From: CAZGRP01 sp964527995
Lineage (GTDB): Bacteria; Zhuqueibacterota; Zhuqueibacteria; Oceanimicrobiales; CAZGRP01
NCBI GenBank assembly: GCA_964527995.1
Contig: CAZGRP010000011.1
Span: 24,575-88,574 of the forward strand
Direction: 5' to 3'
DNA: 64,000 nucleotides
Notes under the pieces: generated by a model
What the model was told of the DNA's origin: nothing
Seen by the model: only the letters and a program-made list of their open reading frames with translations
The model's database searches: none
Shown here: positions 1-9,500 of the stretch, piece by piece
Numbering within the stretch: position 1 is the first letter of the stretch
Layout of the letters: each line of letters opens with the position of its first letter
Position numbers and translations under genes: made by a program

Positions 1-2
1 AG

Positions 3-71
3 ATCTCCGTGCTGCCGGGCGCTCTGAAGGTCATCGCTCCTGCCGACTTCCACAATGGAAAAGATCGCTGA
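3..71 (+). CDS. C-terminal end of an upstream gene (partial)
   Basis: An open frame entering from the left edge reads 22 sense codons and stops with TGA at 69-71. Its last residues read ISVLPGALKVIAPADFHNG plus KDR, which looks like real protein rather than random sequence. It overlaps the start of the next gene by 17 nt, consistent with the tight overlaps of the operon that follows. Too little is visible to name it. Confidence 0.4.
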   Translation: MSVLPGALKVIAPADFHNGKDR

Positions 72-747
72 CGCTCTGGTCGTATTTGCCAAGTTTCCCG
101 AGCCCGGCAAAGTGAAGACGAGGCTGGCAGCCGACATCGGCGCTGCGGCTGCGGCCGACCTTTATCGCGAGTTTCTTTTCCTGACCCTGGAGACAGCCAC
201 CGCCTTGCGGGACACCGACGTCGTCATCGCCTTCAGCCCCGCGGACCGACTTCCACAATTTGAACAACTGATTGCCAGGGATTGCCGCTTCGTTCCTCAA
301 CCCGAGGGGGACCTCGGCCGCCGTATGGAGCGGGTGTTTGCCGAGTTCCTGCAAGAGTACAAGCGGGCGGTGATCATCGGCACTGACAGCCCGACTTTGC
401 CCGCTGCCTATCTCCGCCAGGCATTCTCGGCGCTGGAAGGTTCGGATGTCGTTTTCGGACCGACCGAGGACGGTGGCTACTACCTGGTGGGTCTTCGAGC
501 GCCGCAGCCGCTCCTGTTCGCTGGTATCCCGTGGAGCACCGATGCCGTTCTGGAAGCAACCCTGGAACGAGCGCGCGAATCCGCCCTGGCAGTCCACCTC
601 CTCCCGACCTGGCACGACATCGATACGCTGGCAGACCTTCGGAAGGCCCTGCTGTATGACCACGGTACGCTACGCGATCTCCTCAAGCGCTGCGGTCTGG
701 CGAATGTCTGTTACTCCTGCGTGCAGCCCTCCACCGACGAGCCGTGA
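55..747 (+). CDS. TIGR04282/DUF2064-family glycosyltransferase-like protein (CofC-like transferase)
   Basis: A 230-residue protein with a nucleotidyl/glycosyltransferase-A fold. It opens with a conserved FAKFPEPGKVKTRLA segment near residue 12, carries GTDSPTLP near 105 (the metal/nucleotide-binding region) and GPTEDGGYYLVGL near 140. These are hallmarks of the family named rSAM/selenodomain-associated transferase 1 (DUF2064). The substrate is unknown. It is the first full gene of a four-gene operon; its TGA overlaps the GTG start of the next gene by 4 nt. Glycan or lipid-head-group synthesis is inferred from the neighbouring glycosyltransferases. Confidence 0.85.
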   Translation: MEKIADALVVFAKFPEPGKVKTRLAADIGAAAAADLYREFLFLTLETATALRDTDVVIAFSPADRLPQFEQLIARDCRFVPQPEGDLGRRMERVFAEFLQEYKRAVIIGTDSPTLPAAYLRQAFSALEGSDVVFGPTEDGGYYLVGLRAPQPLLFAGIPWSTDAVLEATLERARESALAVHLLPTWHDIDTLADLRKALLYDHGTLRDLLKRCGLANVCYSCVQPSTDEP

Positions 748-2051
748 GTGATCCTGCCCTTTGTCGTGCTTCTTCCCCTTGGCATGCGAAACATGGGGAT
801 CGTCCGGTGCGGGCCCTCTTCATCGCCAACGACAGTCTCGTGTTGCCCATTCTGTTTTCACAGGGCCTTCCTCATCTGCGGTCGCTGGCAGGCCGCGGCC
901 ATCATCTCTGGGTGCTCTCGTTCGAAGGGGCTCAGACCTACTATTCCGGTCAGCGGCAAAGGTACAAAGAAGTGCAACGCCGGCTGGCCAAGAGCGGGAT
1001 CGTGGCACTGGCCCCACCGGCATGGGTCTTCAGGGTTCTGCCGGCGACGCTTGCCAAGCTGCTGTTCGGTTCCATCTACGCCGTCGCTTTGACGGCATCC
1101 AAACGGATCCGAGTAATTCACGCCCGCAGTTTTTTCCCGGCGCTGATCGCCCTGGTGTGCAAGCGGCTTCTGAGAACGCGCCTGATCTTTGACATGCGCT
1201 CGCTTTATGTGGATGAACAGGTACCTCTTGGCAGGGCGCGGCCCGGGACCCTCAAGTACCGCCTGTTGCGCTGGCTGGAGCGCGATCTCCTGCGAAGCTC
1301 CGACGCTGTAGTCGCGGTGAGCGAGCCTTTCGCGGCGCACGTGCGCAGCCGTGTAGACGTTTGGAAGGAGCCTCCCGCGGCCCGTATCTTCGTCATTCCC
1401 AACTGTGTCGACACCGGCAGATTTTGGCCCTGTGCCGAAGCGCGTTCGCGAAGCCGCCGCCGGCTGGGTGCCGACAGCCGAACGGTGCTGCTGGCCACGA
1501 TGAGCTGGCTTTCGCAGCGCTACGCGGTCGAGGAAATGGCTCGTTTCTTCCAGGAGTACAAGAAGCTGGACGCCAGCGCTTTCTTTCTGGTTCTGGCGAA
1601 CCGGCCCCAGCCTGCCGATGCCGAGCGACTCCTTGGCGGGATGGGGATCGTACCCTCCGATCTTCGTGTCGTCAATGCCGATCCGGGCGAAGTGGCTGGA
1701 CTGATGCAGGCTGGGGACGTGGGAATCTTCTTTGGCGGGCGCGGGTTCCAACAGAAGATCATGTTTCCGATCAAGTTCGCTGAGTACCTGGCTGTCGGCA
1801 TGCCCGTGGTTGTCAACCGGGGCGTAGGGCAGATTCAGGAGATCGTCGAAAGGGAGCGGGTGGGCATTGTCGTAGACATCGCCAGTGGGGCGGGACTTGC
1901 GGCAGGGGCGCGCGAGCTTCGCCGGTTGTTGGCGGAAGACCGCGACGAGATCCGCGCACGGTGCCGTCGCCTGGCCGAAAGAGAACTGCCTCTGGCCCGA
2001 GCCGTCGATGCCTATGACCGCATCTACAGGGAGCTTGGCAACAGCAGATGA
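744..2051 (+). CDS. Glycosyltransferase family 4 (GT-B)
   Basis: A protein of up to 435 residues with a two-domain GT-B layout. The N-terminal half reads VRALFIANDSLVLPILFSQG, the acceptor domain. The C-terminal half has the donor-site region GRGFQQKIMFPIKFAEYLAVGMPVV, typical of GT4 sugar transferases. The GTG at 744 overlaps the previous stop; a GTG at 804 (VRALFIAND) would give a more typical N-terminus, so the first 20 residues are uncertain. The ATGA at its 3' end overlaps the WbqC gene. A role in surface polysaccharide or glycolipid assembly is inferred. Confidence 0.85.
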   Translation: MSDPALCRASSPWHAKHGDRPVRALFIANDSLVLPILFSQGLPHLRSLAGRGHHLWVLSFEGAQTYYSGQRQRYKEVQRRLAKSGIVALAPPAWVFRVLPATLAKLLFGSIYAVALTASKRIRVIHARSFFPALIALVCKRLLRTRLIFDMRSLYVDEQVPLGRARPGTLKYRLLRWLERDLLRSSDAVVAVSEPFAAHVRSRVDVWKEPPAARIFVIPNCVDTGRFWPCAEARSRSRRRLGADSRTVLLATMSWLSQRYAVEEMARFFQEYKKLDASAFFLVLANRPQPADAERLLGGMGIVPSDLRVVNADPGEVAGLMQAGDVGIFFGGRGFQQKIMFPIKFAEYLAVGMPVVVNRGVGQIQEIVERERVGIVVDIASGAGLAAGARELRRLLAEDRDEIRARCRRLAERELPLARAVDAYDRIYRELGNSR

Positions 2052-2749
2052 TCGTCGCCGCCCATCACGCCAACTACCTTCCGGCCATCGACGTTTTCGC
2101 CAAGATGATGGTGGCCGATCGCTTCGTGATCGCGGACGATGTGCAATACTCCAAGCACGCCCTCATCAACCGCTGCCGCATCAAGAACGCCGAAGGGTGG
2201 CAGTGGCTGACGGTTCCAGTCTATACGAAGGGCCGTTTGGGGCAGCTTATTTCCGAGGTGGAAATCAACAACAGCGCAGCGTGGGCCCGCAGGCACTGGC
2301 GGTCGCTCGTCGTCAACTATCGCCACGCCGCCTTCTTCGAATTGTGGGCCGGCGAGCTGGAGACGATCTACCGGCGGACGTGGAGGCGGCTGATCGACCT
2401 CAATCTGGCGCTGATCGAATTCGCCCGGCGGGCGCTGCGGATCACCACGCCCGTCGTGCTCAGCTCTCAGCTCGACGTAGCCGGAACCGGGAGCGAGCGG
2501 CTGGCCGGCCTCACTCGTGCCGCTGGCGGCACGGTCTATCTCTGCGGAGCCGATGCGGCCGGATACGTGCAAAAGGCGCCATTCGAACGGGCCGGAATCG
2601 AGCTGCGCTTTCTGAATTTCGAGCCGCCGGTTTATCACCAGCTTTTCGGCGTGTTTGTACCGAACCTGTCCGTTGTCGATTTGCTCTTCAACGAGGGAGC
2701 CCAAAGCCATGAGTTCATCGACGCAGCCTGTGGCCGGCGCCGTTCGTAG
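2048..2749 (+). CDS. WbqC-like family protein
   Basis: A 233-residue protein that opens with the family signature HHANYLPAIDVFAKMMVADRF and has the following FVIADDVQYSKHALINRCRIK stretch; both match WbqC-like proteins (PF08889). Members occur in O-antigen and other polysaccharide clusters, but their reaction is not well established. Its start overlaps the stop of the GT4 gene by 4 nt, and its 3' end overlaps the GT2 gene by 41 nt, so all four genes are probably translated from one message. Confidence 0.85.
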   Translation: MIVAAHHANYLPAIDVFAKMMVADRFVIADDVQYSKHALINRCRIKNAEGWQWLTVPVYTKGRLGQLISEVEINNSAAWARRHWRSLVVNYRHAAFFELWAGELETIYRRTWRRLIDLNLALIEFARRALRITTPVVLSSQLDVAGTGSERLAGLTRAAGGTVYLCGADAAGYVQKAPFERAGIELRFLNFEPPVYHQLFGVFVPNLSVVDLLFNEGAQSHEFIDAACGRRRS

Positions 2750-3515
2750 AACCAGCGCGAAGGCAGAGAACAGGCGCAGCCACGCAGCCGATGCCGTTGT
2801 CATCATTCCGGCTTTGAATGAGGAAGCGTCGATCGGCAAGGTGTTGTCCGATCTACCCGCTGAATGGGTGAGGGAAGTAGTGGTGGCGGACAATGGCTCT
2901 ACCGATGCCACAGCCGAGGTGGCTCGAAAGGGTGGTGCCACCGTTTTGAGGGAGCCGGCGCGGGGCTATGGAAACGCCTGTTTGCGGGCCCTGGCCTACA
3001 TCCGCGGCAGGCCGCCGGACATCGTCGTCTTTTTGGATGGTGACTACAGCGACTACCCAGAAGAACTCCCGCGGGTACTCAGGCCCATCCTGGAGGGCAA
3101 GGCAGACCTCGTGATCGGGTCGCGGGTACTGGGCCAATCGCAACCCGGGGCCCTGTTGCCCCAGGCTCGCTTTGGAAACTGGCTAGCCACGCGTCTGATT
3201 CGGCTGTTGTACGGAGTCAGCTACACCGACCTCGGGCCTTTCCGGGCAGTGCGCTTCCGGGCACTCGAACAGATGGGCATGAAGGACCGGGATTTCGGTT
3301 GGACGGTCGAGATGCAGGTCAAAGCGGCGCGACTCGGACTGAGGATCGTCGAGGTGCCGGTCCGGTATCGCCGCCGCATCGGCGTGTCTAAAGTCACGGG
3401 CACGGTTCGCGGCACGATCGGCGCCGGATACAAGATTCTGTACACCATCTTTCGCTATGCCCTTGTCCCCGTCGAGCCGGCGCCCACTGTCAAGAGAGGG
3501 GCCAGAACGGCGTGA
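2709..3515 (+). CDS. Glycosyltransferase family 2 (dolichyl-phosphate mannose synthase-like)
   Basis: A 268-residue GT-A protein. It contains VVIIPALNEEASIGKVL near residue 30, DNGSTDAT near 57, and a DGD metal-binding motif in VVFLDGDYSDYPEELP near 105. The C-terminus lacks membrane segments. The ATG at 2709 is preferred because a start further upstream would lie deep in the WbqC gene and add residues with no family match. It is the last gene of the operon and faces the convergent DUF6263-like gene 48 nt away. Confidence 0.85.
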   Translation: MSSSTQPVAGAVRRTSAKAENRRSHAADAVVIIPALNEEASIGKVLSDLPAEWVREVVVADNGSTDATAEVARKGGATVLREPARGYGNACLRALAYIRGRPPDIVVFLDGDYSDYPEELPRVLRPILEGKADLVIGSRVLGQSQPGALLPQARFGNWLATRLIRLLYGVSYTDLGPFRAVRFRALEQMGMKDRDFGWTVEMQVKAARLGLRIVEVPVRYRRRIGVSKVTGTVRGTIGAGYKILYTIFRYALVPVEPAPTVKRGARTA

Positions 3516-3563
3516 GAACCGTCCTGGCCCAGAACCGTTCGCCTTCCGCCTGCAGGTGCTTGC

Positions 3564-4451
3564 CTATTTCAGGAGCTTGAGCGACACATTCTGGGTGTTG
3601 CGCCAGTCGACGGTCAGTGCCTGCGGACTCGTGATCTCGGCGACGCCTTCGCTCGTCACCTGGACGTCGCTCTGCAGAAGAACGCCACGTTTGTAATCGA
3701 AGTAAGCCACGCCCGAGCTTTCCCCCGAACCGTTCAGATCGTACGTCGCTCCACCTTGCTCACCTGAGCCTACCAGGGTGAATTTGGAGCGCAGCGCCAG
3801 TTTAACGACATCTGTGCCGCCGAACGTTGTCACCGCCTGCAAAACCATCCTCGTGGTGTCTGTGTGGACCGTCATGTCTGCGGCAGTGCTGTTGATCTTG
3901 AGATCCTCGGGTGGCACCAACCAGCTCTCACCTGGCTTCACCGGGTGGTCAGGGAGGCGAAGAAAGAAGTTACGCATCATGCCTGCAGCTGTCTGGTTAC
4001 CGGGCAGATTGGGGAACTTCTCGGCGCCCTCCACCGCCATGATCTTGCCGAGGGGAGTGACCACCAGCGTCAATGATTTGCCGATGATGTTCTTCATCCC
4101 CTGCTGCAGCATGGCGCCGGCCGCACCCGGGGCATCGACATTCAGCGAGTCGTAGGTTACGCGCAGCCGGAACTGGTCCTCCGCGGTCTGCGCCAGCGGT
4201 TGTTGGCTCAGATAGCTGGTGATCGTGAACTCCTGGACCTGCTCGTTGCCCATCACTTCCTGAGTGCTCTTGGTCTTCAGTTGAAGCTGGTAGTGCTGTG
4301 TTGCTCCCTTGACGAAGCGGTAGTGGAGCCGGAAGCCGGTCTCGGCGCTCCCCCAGTCCGGAGCGCCACTTTTCCGCGCCCCGGCGCACTGGATCGAGGT
4401 GACAGCGAGCATCAGCAGGCCCCAGTGGGCCACAGCCTTGGTCGCATTCAT
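3564..4451 (-). CDS. Secreted DUF6263-like protein
   Basis: A 295-residue exported protein. The N-terminus is a signal sequence with a cysteine at residue 23 (SIQCAG), which may be a poor lipobox. The rest is a beta-rich domain with phrases such as LTLVVTPLGKIMAVEG and HPVKPGESWLVPPE, which resemble DUF6263 proteins of the FCB group; their function is unknown. A purine-rich AGGGAGA lies about 10 nt upstream of the ATG. It is downstream of the diguanylate cyclase, 139 nt away, so it may have its own promoter. Confidence 0.7.
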   Translation of the reverse strand: MNATKAVAHWGLLMLAVTSIQCAGARKSGAPDWGSAETGFRLHYRFVKGATQHYQLQLKTKSTQEVMGNEQVQEFTITSYLSQQPLAQTAEDQFRLRVTYDSLNVDAPGAAGAMLQQGMKNIIGKSLTLVVTPLGKIMAVEGAEKFPNLPGNQTAAGMMRNFFLRLPDHPVKPGESWLVPPEDLKINSTAADMTVHTDTTRMVLQAVTTFGGTDVVKLALRSKFTLVGSGEQGGATYDLNGSGESSGVAYFDYKRGVLLQSDVQVTSEGVAEITSPQALTVDWRNTQNVSLKLLK

Positions 4452-4590
4452 GTCCGCTGAGTCTCCCTTCGTTTGAATTGGATGCTTTCTAGGGACTTCG
4501 GGTCAAAGACAGAACAGAACGGTGTAAGCAGTATTGATTCCGGTCGGCGCGAGCAAAGCCGGGATGGAATCCGCCGCCGGCACAAAAGAA

Positions 4591-5751
4591 TCAGCGATCC
4601 GCCGCCACCGCTTTGCCGGCGGCTGCCGATATCTGGGGCTCACTGGTGGCGCTGCGGCTGTAGGTGACGACACGGTTGCGATGAGCCGCCTTGGCGGCGT
4701 AGAGCGCCTGGTCTGCCAGATCGAGCAGCATTTCGGGATCATCGGCATCGTCGGGATAGGTGGCCACGCCAGCCGAGATCGTGACGGACCCTTTCGGCTG
4801 CTTCTCCTCTCTGGGAAACTCGGCGCGTTCGATCGTCTGCCGGAGCTTCTCCGCTGCTTTGCGAGCTTTCTCCTTGGAGATTTCCGGCAGGAGGAGAACG
4901 AATTCTTCGCCGCCATAGCGAGCCAGAATGTCGGAGCGGCGGATATTGGATTCGATGAGGTGGGCGATTTGCTTGAGCACGTCGTCCCCCATAAGGTGAC
5001 CGTTCAGGTCATTGTAATGTTTGAAGTGGTCGATGTCGATCATCACCACCGTCAACGGCCGGCCGTATCGTTTGGCGCGCTGGGCCTCACGATCGTAGCG
5101 CTGGTTGAAGTACCGGCGATTGAATACGCCGGTCAGCTCGTCGGTGATCGAGAGTTCCCTGGTGTGCTCGTAGACCAGGATGCGATCGATGACGATGGCG
5201 ATCTGCCGGGCGATTTTGTCGAAGAGCCTGATTTCCTGGCGGTCGAACGAGTTGGGCCGCTGGCGGTAGACCGCCAGCACGCCCACAGTCCGGCGACCGG
5301 CGCCACGCAGGGGCAGGCAAAGAAAGGCTCCTCCTTTTCTTGCTACGCCTGGATGGAAACGAAGCTTCCCAGCCCGCTTGCTGATGTCGGGGACATAGAC
5401 CAGCCGCGACTGCCGCAAGGTCTTCGTGAAGATGTCAGGGATGGATTCTGTGCCGGGGGCAGGAGGCTTGTTCCGGAAGCCGAAGTGCGTGCGCATGACC
5501 AACTCGCCGGTCTGGCCGTCGACCAGCCACAGAGAGAACTGATCGACATCGAGAGAGTCTTTGAAGACCTTTCGAATCGCCTTCAGGGTGCGTTCCAGAT
5601 TCAGGCTGTTGGCCAGAGAGGCACTGATGGTGTAAAGAGCGTAGAGTTCGAGGAGGCGTTCGTTGAGGGCGCGATTGGTTGCTTCGATTTCGCGATAGCG
5701 TTCCTGCAGACCAGTGAGTTCTTGTCGAATATCGGTTACGGCTTCAGCCAT
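4591..5751 (-). CDS. GAF-GGDEF diguanylate cyclase
   Basis: A 386-residue cytoplasmic protein. An N-terminal coiled coil (about 7-40) leads into a GAF domain (about 45-195), then a GGDEF domain beginning at DELTGVFNRRYF (204). The active site is GGEEF at 280-284 and the product-inhibition site RxxD is R271-D274, so the enzyme should make c-di-GMP and be feedback-inhibited. It should therefore turn a small-molecule signal sensed by the GAF domain into c-di-GMP. It lies 40 nt downstream of the gene at 5792-6379 and probably shares its promoter. No EAL or PilZ protein is visible nearby. Confidence 0.92.
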   Translation of the reverse strand: MAEAVTDIRQELTGLQERYREIEATNRALNERLLELYALYTISASLANSLNLERTLKAIRKVFKDSLDVDQFSLWLVDGQTGELVMRTHFGFRNKPPAPGTESIPDIFTKTLRQSRLVYVPDISKRAGKLRFHPGVARKGGAFLCLPLRGAGRRTVGVLAVYRQRPNSFDRQEIRLFDKIARQIAIVIDRILVYEHTRELSITDELTGVFNRRYFNQRYDREAQRAKRYGRPLTVVMIDIDHFKHYNDLNGHLMGDDVLKQIAHLIESNIRRSDILARYGGEEFVLLLPEISKEKARKAAEKLRQTIERAEFPREEKQPKGSVTISAGVATYPDDADDPEMLLDLADQALYAAKAAHRNRVVTYSRSATSEPQISAAAGKAVAADR

Positions 5752-5791
5752 GCGGGTTGCCTCCCCGGGTTGGCGTCATCAAGGTCGTAGG

Positions 5792-6379
5792 TCATGTCGG
5801 CAAGGCGTCAGGCACCGGCCGGCTCCGGGCGCGGGGAAGCAGGGATTCCAGGCAACGCAGCAAGGCCCGGTACCGATTGTCGATGGACATCGACGAAGAC
5901 GTCCGTACTTGCAGGTTGAAAAAAGGATCGCGGTGCGGGTGAAAAAGGCAGGCGCGCAAAGGTGCCCGACTCTTTCGGCAGAGGTGCGCGTTGACGAGAT
6001 CAAAATCGATGCTCAGGTCGAGGGCCAGATCAAAACTCGAGGTGTCGACTTGCTCCACGACCCACCGCTTCGGCAGGCCGTGCCATCCAATGTCTTTCGC
6101 CGCAATCGTCAAAACATCGTCGGCTGCCGACGCGTCGAGATCGCCGGCGTTTGCAGGTTGCCAGACCAACAACAAGCTCGCCGCCGGGAGCACCTGCCGC
6201 AATGCCCTGACAAACTCCGACGTAGCTGCAACAGCGTGTGGGTCGCGCGGGGCGCAGACCATGATGCTTTTCGCCGCCGCCAGGTTGGCGGGCACGTCGA
6301 CCACGGTGGGTTCGTCCTTCAAACGAGCGCCGATTTGCAGTAGCCTGCGTGTAAACCGTCCGAGTTTGGAGTATGGCAT
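5792..6379 (-). CDS. Conserved hypothetical protein (DUF6913/GT9-like segment)
   Basis: A 195-residue soluble protein I cannot name with certainty. The pattern of an alpha/beta nucleotide-binding-like half (KSIMVCAPRDPHAVAATSEF) followed by DLALDLSIDFDLVNAHLCRKS is reminiscent of DUF6913 proteins of Bacteroidota or the first half of GT9 heptosyltransferases. It is the first gene of a likely two-gene operon with the diguanylate cyclase. A good promoter lies 43-71 nt upstream of the ATG; the ribosome binding site is weak. Confidence 0.55.
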   Translation of the reverse strand: MPYSKLGRFTRRLLQIGARLKDEPTVVDVPANLAAAKSIMVCAPRDPHAVAATSEFVRALRQVLPAASLLLVWQPANAGDLDASAADDVLTIAAKDIGWHGLPKRWVVEQVDTSSFDLALDLSIDFDLVNAHLCRKSRAPLRACLFHPHRDPFFNLQVRTSSSMSIDNRYRALLRCLESLLPRARSRPVPDALPT

Positions 6380-6421
6380 TCCACGCGCATTGCTAAGTTC
6401 TTGCCCCTGACAGATTTATCC

Positions 6422-6450
6422 AATGTAAGCAGAGGAACCTTTGATGTCAA
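6422..6450 (-). promoter_or_regulatory. Sigma-70-type promoter for the 5792-6379/diguanylate cyclase operon
   Basis: On the minus strand TTGACA (6445-6450) is followed by a 17-nt spacer and TACATT (6422-6427). The expected transcript start is about 35 nt before the ATG at 6379. Confidence 0.7.
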
Positions 6451-6554
6451 TAGAAACTTTCTCACTTTGTGACGGCCAGCGGCTGCGCGGACGGAGTGGG
6501 GCCTGAGTCGGAGCCTCCAGGTCGCAAAGAGTGCACCGCGGCCACGGTTCGCAC

Positions 6555-9500
6555 TCAGGCAGGCTCGGTGTGCCTCTTGAACAGGCCGTATCTCAGAGCC
6601 AGGGTTGGCAGGGCGACAAGGTTGAGGGAGGTGGAGGTGATGAGGCCGCCGAGGATTACTTGAGCCATGGGGCCCTCAATTTCCCGTCCGGGAGCACCAC
6701 TGCCGATGGCCAGCGGTAGCAGGCCCAGCGCGGTGACCAGAGCCGTCATTAGGATGGGCGCCAGTCGCTCAGAGGCGCCCCGCAGTGCCGCTTCGGCGCC
6801 CCAGGTCATTCCCTCGATGGTCACCAGATGTTCGAAGTGGGAAATCATCATGATTGAATTGCGCAGGGTGATGCCGAAGAGGGTGACGAACCCCACCAGT
6901 GAGCCGATCGACATCCACCCACCAGAGACGAAGACGGCCAGAACGCCTCCCACCAGGGCGAAAGGGAGGTTCAAGAGCACCAGAAGCAAGTTACGGTAGC
7001 TGGCCATGACGATCGAAAGAAGCAAGACGATGCCCAGACCTGCCAGCAGCGAGTGGACCATCAGGTCGCGCTTCGATTTCGTCTGAGCCTCGGCTGCGCC
7101 CGTGAATTCGAAATAGTACCCGGAGGGCAGCGAGACGCGACGGGAGATCTGCCGTTTGGCCTGGGCAACAAAAGAGGCGACGTCACGCCCCGCAACATTG
7201 CACGTAATGGTCTGCACTCTACGAGCCCCTTGATGCAGCACGACGTAGCGGCCTGTGGCTTCGTACACGTCAGCGAGTCGCGAGAGCTGCACATAGGTGC
7301 CCGACGCATTCCGGATCGGTATGGCGGCTACGGACGGGACCGACCTCCGGTATCGCGGGTTGAGGATGACGGCCACATCGAACACGCGATTGCCTTCGTA
7401 CACCTGCCCAACAACCTCCCCTTGATAAGCGGTGCTAACAATATCGAGGACCTGGAGGGGAGAAAACCCCCAGCGCAGCAGGTCGTTCTTGCGCAGCCGC
7501 ACCACTACTTGCGGGGTCGCCGGCGGCGACTGGATTTGCACTTCGGTGGCCCCAGGGATACCGTCGAGCACGGCCGCAACTTGGCGGGCCTTGCGGTCGA
7601 GTACGTCGAGATCTTTTCCGAAAAGATTCACCACCACCGATGCAGTGTAGCCCGAAAGTGTCTCTTCTACGCGTTCGGTGAGGAAGGTCTTGAGCGAGAA
7701 AATCGCACCGGGGAAGCGCGCCAGCACTCGGCGGATTTCCGCCTCGGCCTTCTCGGCAGCGTCGCCCGAAAGGGGATACAGGTCTACCTCGATCTCGCTG
7801 TCTTGGGTGCCCATGATGTCGTCCCCTTTCTCGGCGCGGCCCGCTCGTTGAGCGACCGAGCGCACAAACGGGAGCTTCAGAAGCTCGCGGGTCACCTGAC
7901 TTCCCATGCGAAGCGACTCCTGCAGCGAGGTTCCGGGGACGGCCGACATGTGCACGATAAAGTGCCCCTCCCGCAACTCCGGAAGAAACTCGCCGCCGAA
8001 GAAAGGCACCGTGGCAAAGCCGACAATCGTCAAGAAAGCGACGGATAGCAGAATGGCTCTCGGGTGCCGATCCACTTGTTCCAGCAGCCGGCGGTATCGC
8101 TGCTTCAGCCATCCGACGATCGGCGGCTCTCGCTTCTCTACGCCCGGTCGTCCAAGAAGCACGAGGCTGAGAGCCGGAGTGACCGTCAGGGCCACCAACA
8201 AAGAGACCAGAATGGCTGCGATGTAGGCCATGCCAAGAGGGGCGAAGAGGCGGCCGGCCAGGCCGCGCATGGTGAAGATCGGCAGAAACACCAGGGCTAC
8301 GGCGAAGGTGGCGTAGACCACGGCGCTGCGAACCTCGAGGGAGGCTTCCAGGACCACGTGAAAGGCGGATCGACGCTTCGGCAGGTTGCTGTTCTCGCGC
8401 AGGCGCCGCAGAATGTTCTCTACATCGATCACGGCATCATCGACGACTTCGCCAATGGCGATGGCCAGGCCACCTAGCGTCATGGTGTTCAGGCTGATGC
8501 CGAAAAGCTGCAGCACGGTCACCGCTCCCAGCAGCGACAGCGGAATGGCCGTGCATGAAATAGCGGCAGTCCGCAGGTCGAAGAGGAAGAGGGTCAGCAC
8601 CACAACCACGAGAATGCCACCGAAAAGCATCGATGTGCGGACGTTGTGGATGGCGGTACGCACGAAGTTGGCAGGCCGGAAAAGGGTGGGGTCGACGTCG
8701 ATTTGCTCGGCACGGAAGGTCGGCCTCAAATCCGCCAGGGCGCGGTCGATGCGCTGCGTGACCGCGAGGGTGTTGGCACCGTACTGGGCCGAGACCACCA
8801 GCATCACACCCGGCCGGCCCATGATGGTGGCGGCCCCGATGGGGGGTTCGGGAGCGTCGGTCACCAGGGCGACATCCGCCAGCGTCACCGTGGCGCCGTT
8901 TCTGTGCAGGAGAACGACGCGACCCAGTTCCGCGGCTGTGATTGACTGGCCGTGAGTCTGGATAACGATTCTCTGGTTGGCATTGCTGATGAACCCGGCG
9001 CCGCGCACCCCGGTGGCCCTTTGGGCGGCTGCCACCACATCCCGGATGTCCAGTCCCCAGCGGATCAGCTGTGCTGGATCGAGCTGGATCTGGAGCTGTC
9101 GCACCTGACCGCCATACACGGCCACCTTGGCCACGCCCGGAACGGCCAACAGGCGCTGCTTGAGCACCCAGTCGGCAAAGGTGCGCAGTTCCATGAGCGA
9201 GCGGGTCTTGGAGGTCAGGCCGATAGCCATCACGTCGCTGGTCGAGGTGGTCAAAGGGGTCATGACAGGCGGGTGTACGCCTTGAGGCCATTGGGCTGCC
9301 AGGCTGGCCAGGCGCTCGGCGACGACCTGTCGATCGCGGAAGATGTTGCTGCCTGCCTCGAAGATCACGGTGATCACCGACAGCCCCTGAATCGATCCGG
9401 AGCGCAACGACTCGATGCCCGGCACTCCGTTGATAGCGTTCTCGATGGGCCGGGTCACTAGCGCTTCGACCTGCTCCGGGGCCAGGCCGGGAGCTTCGGT

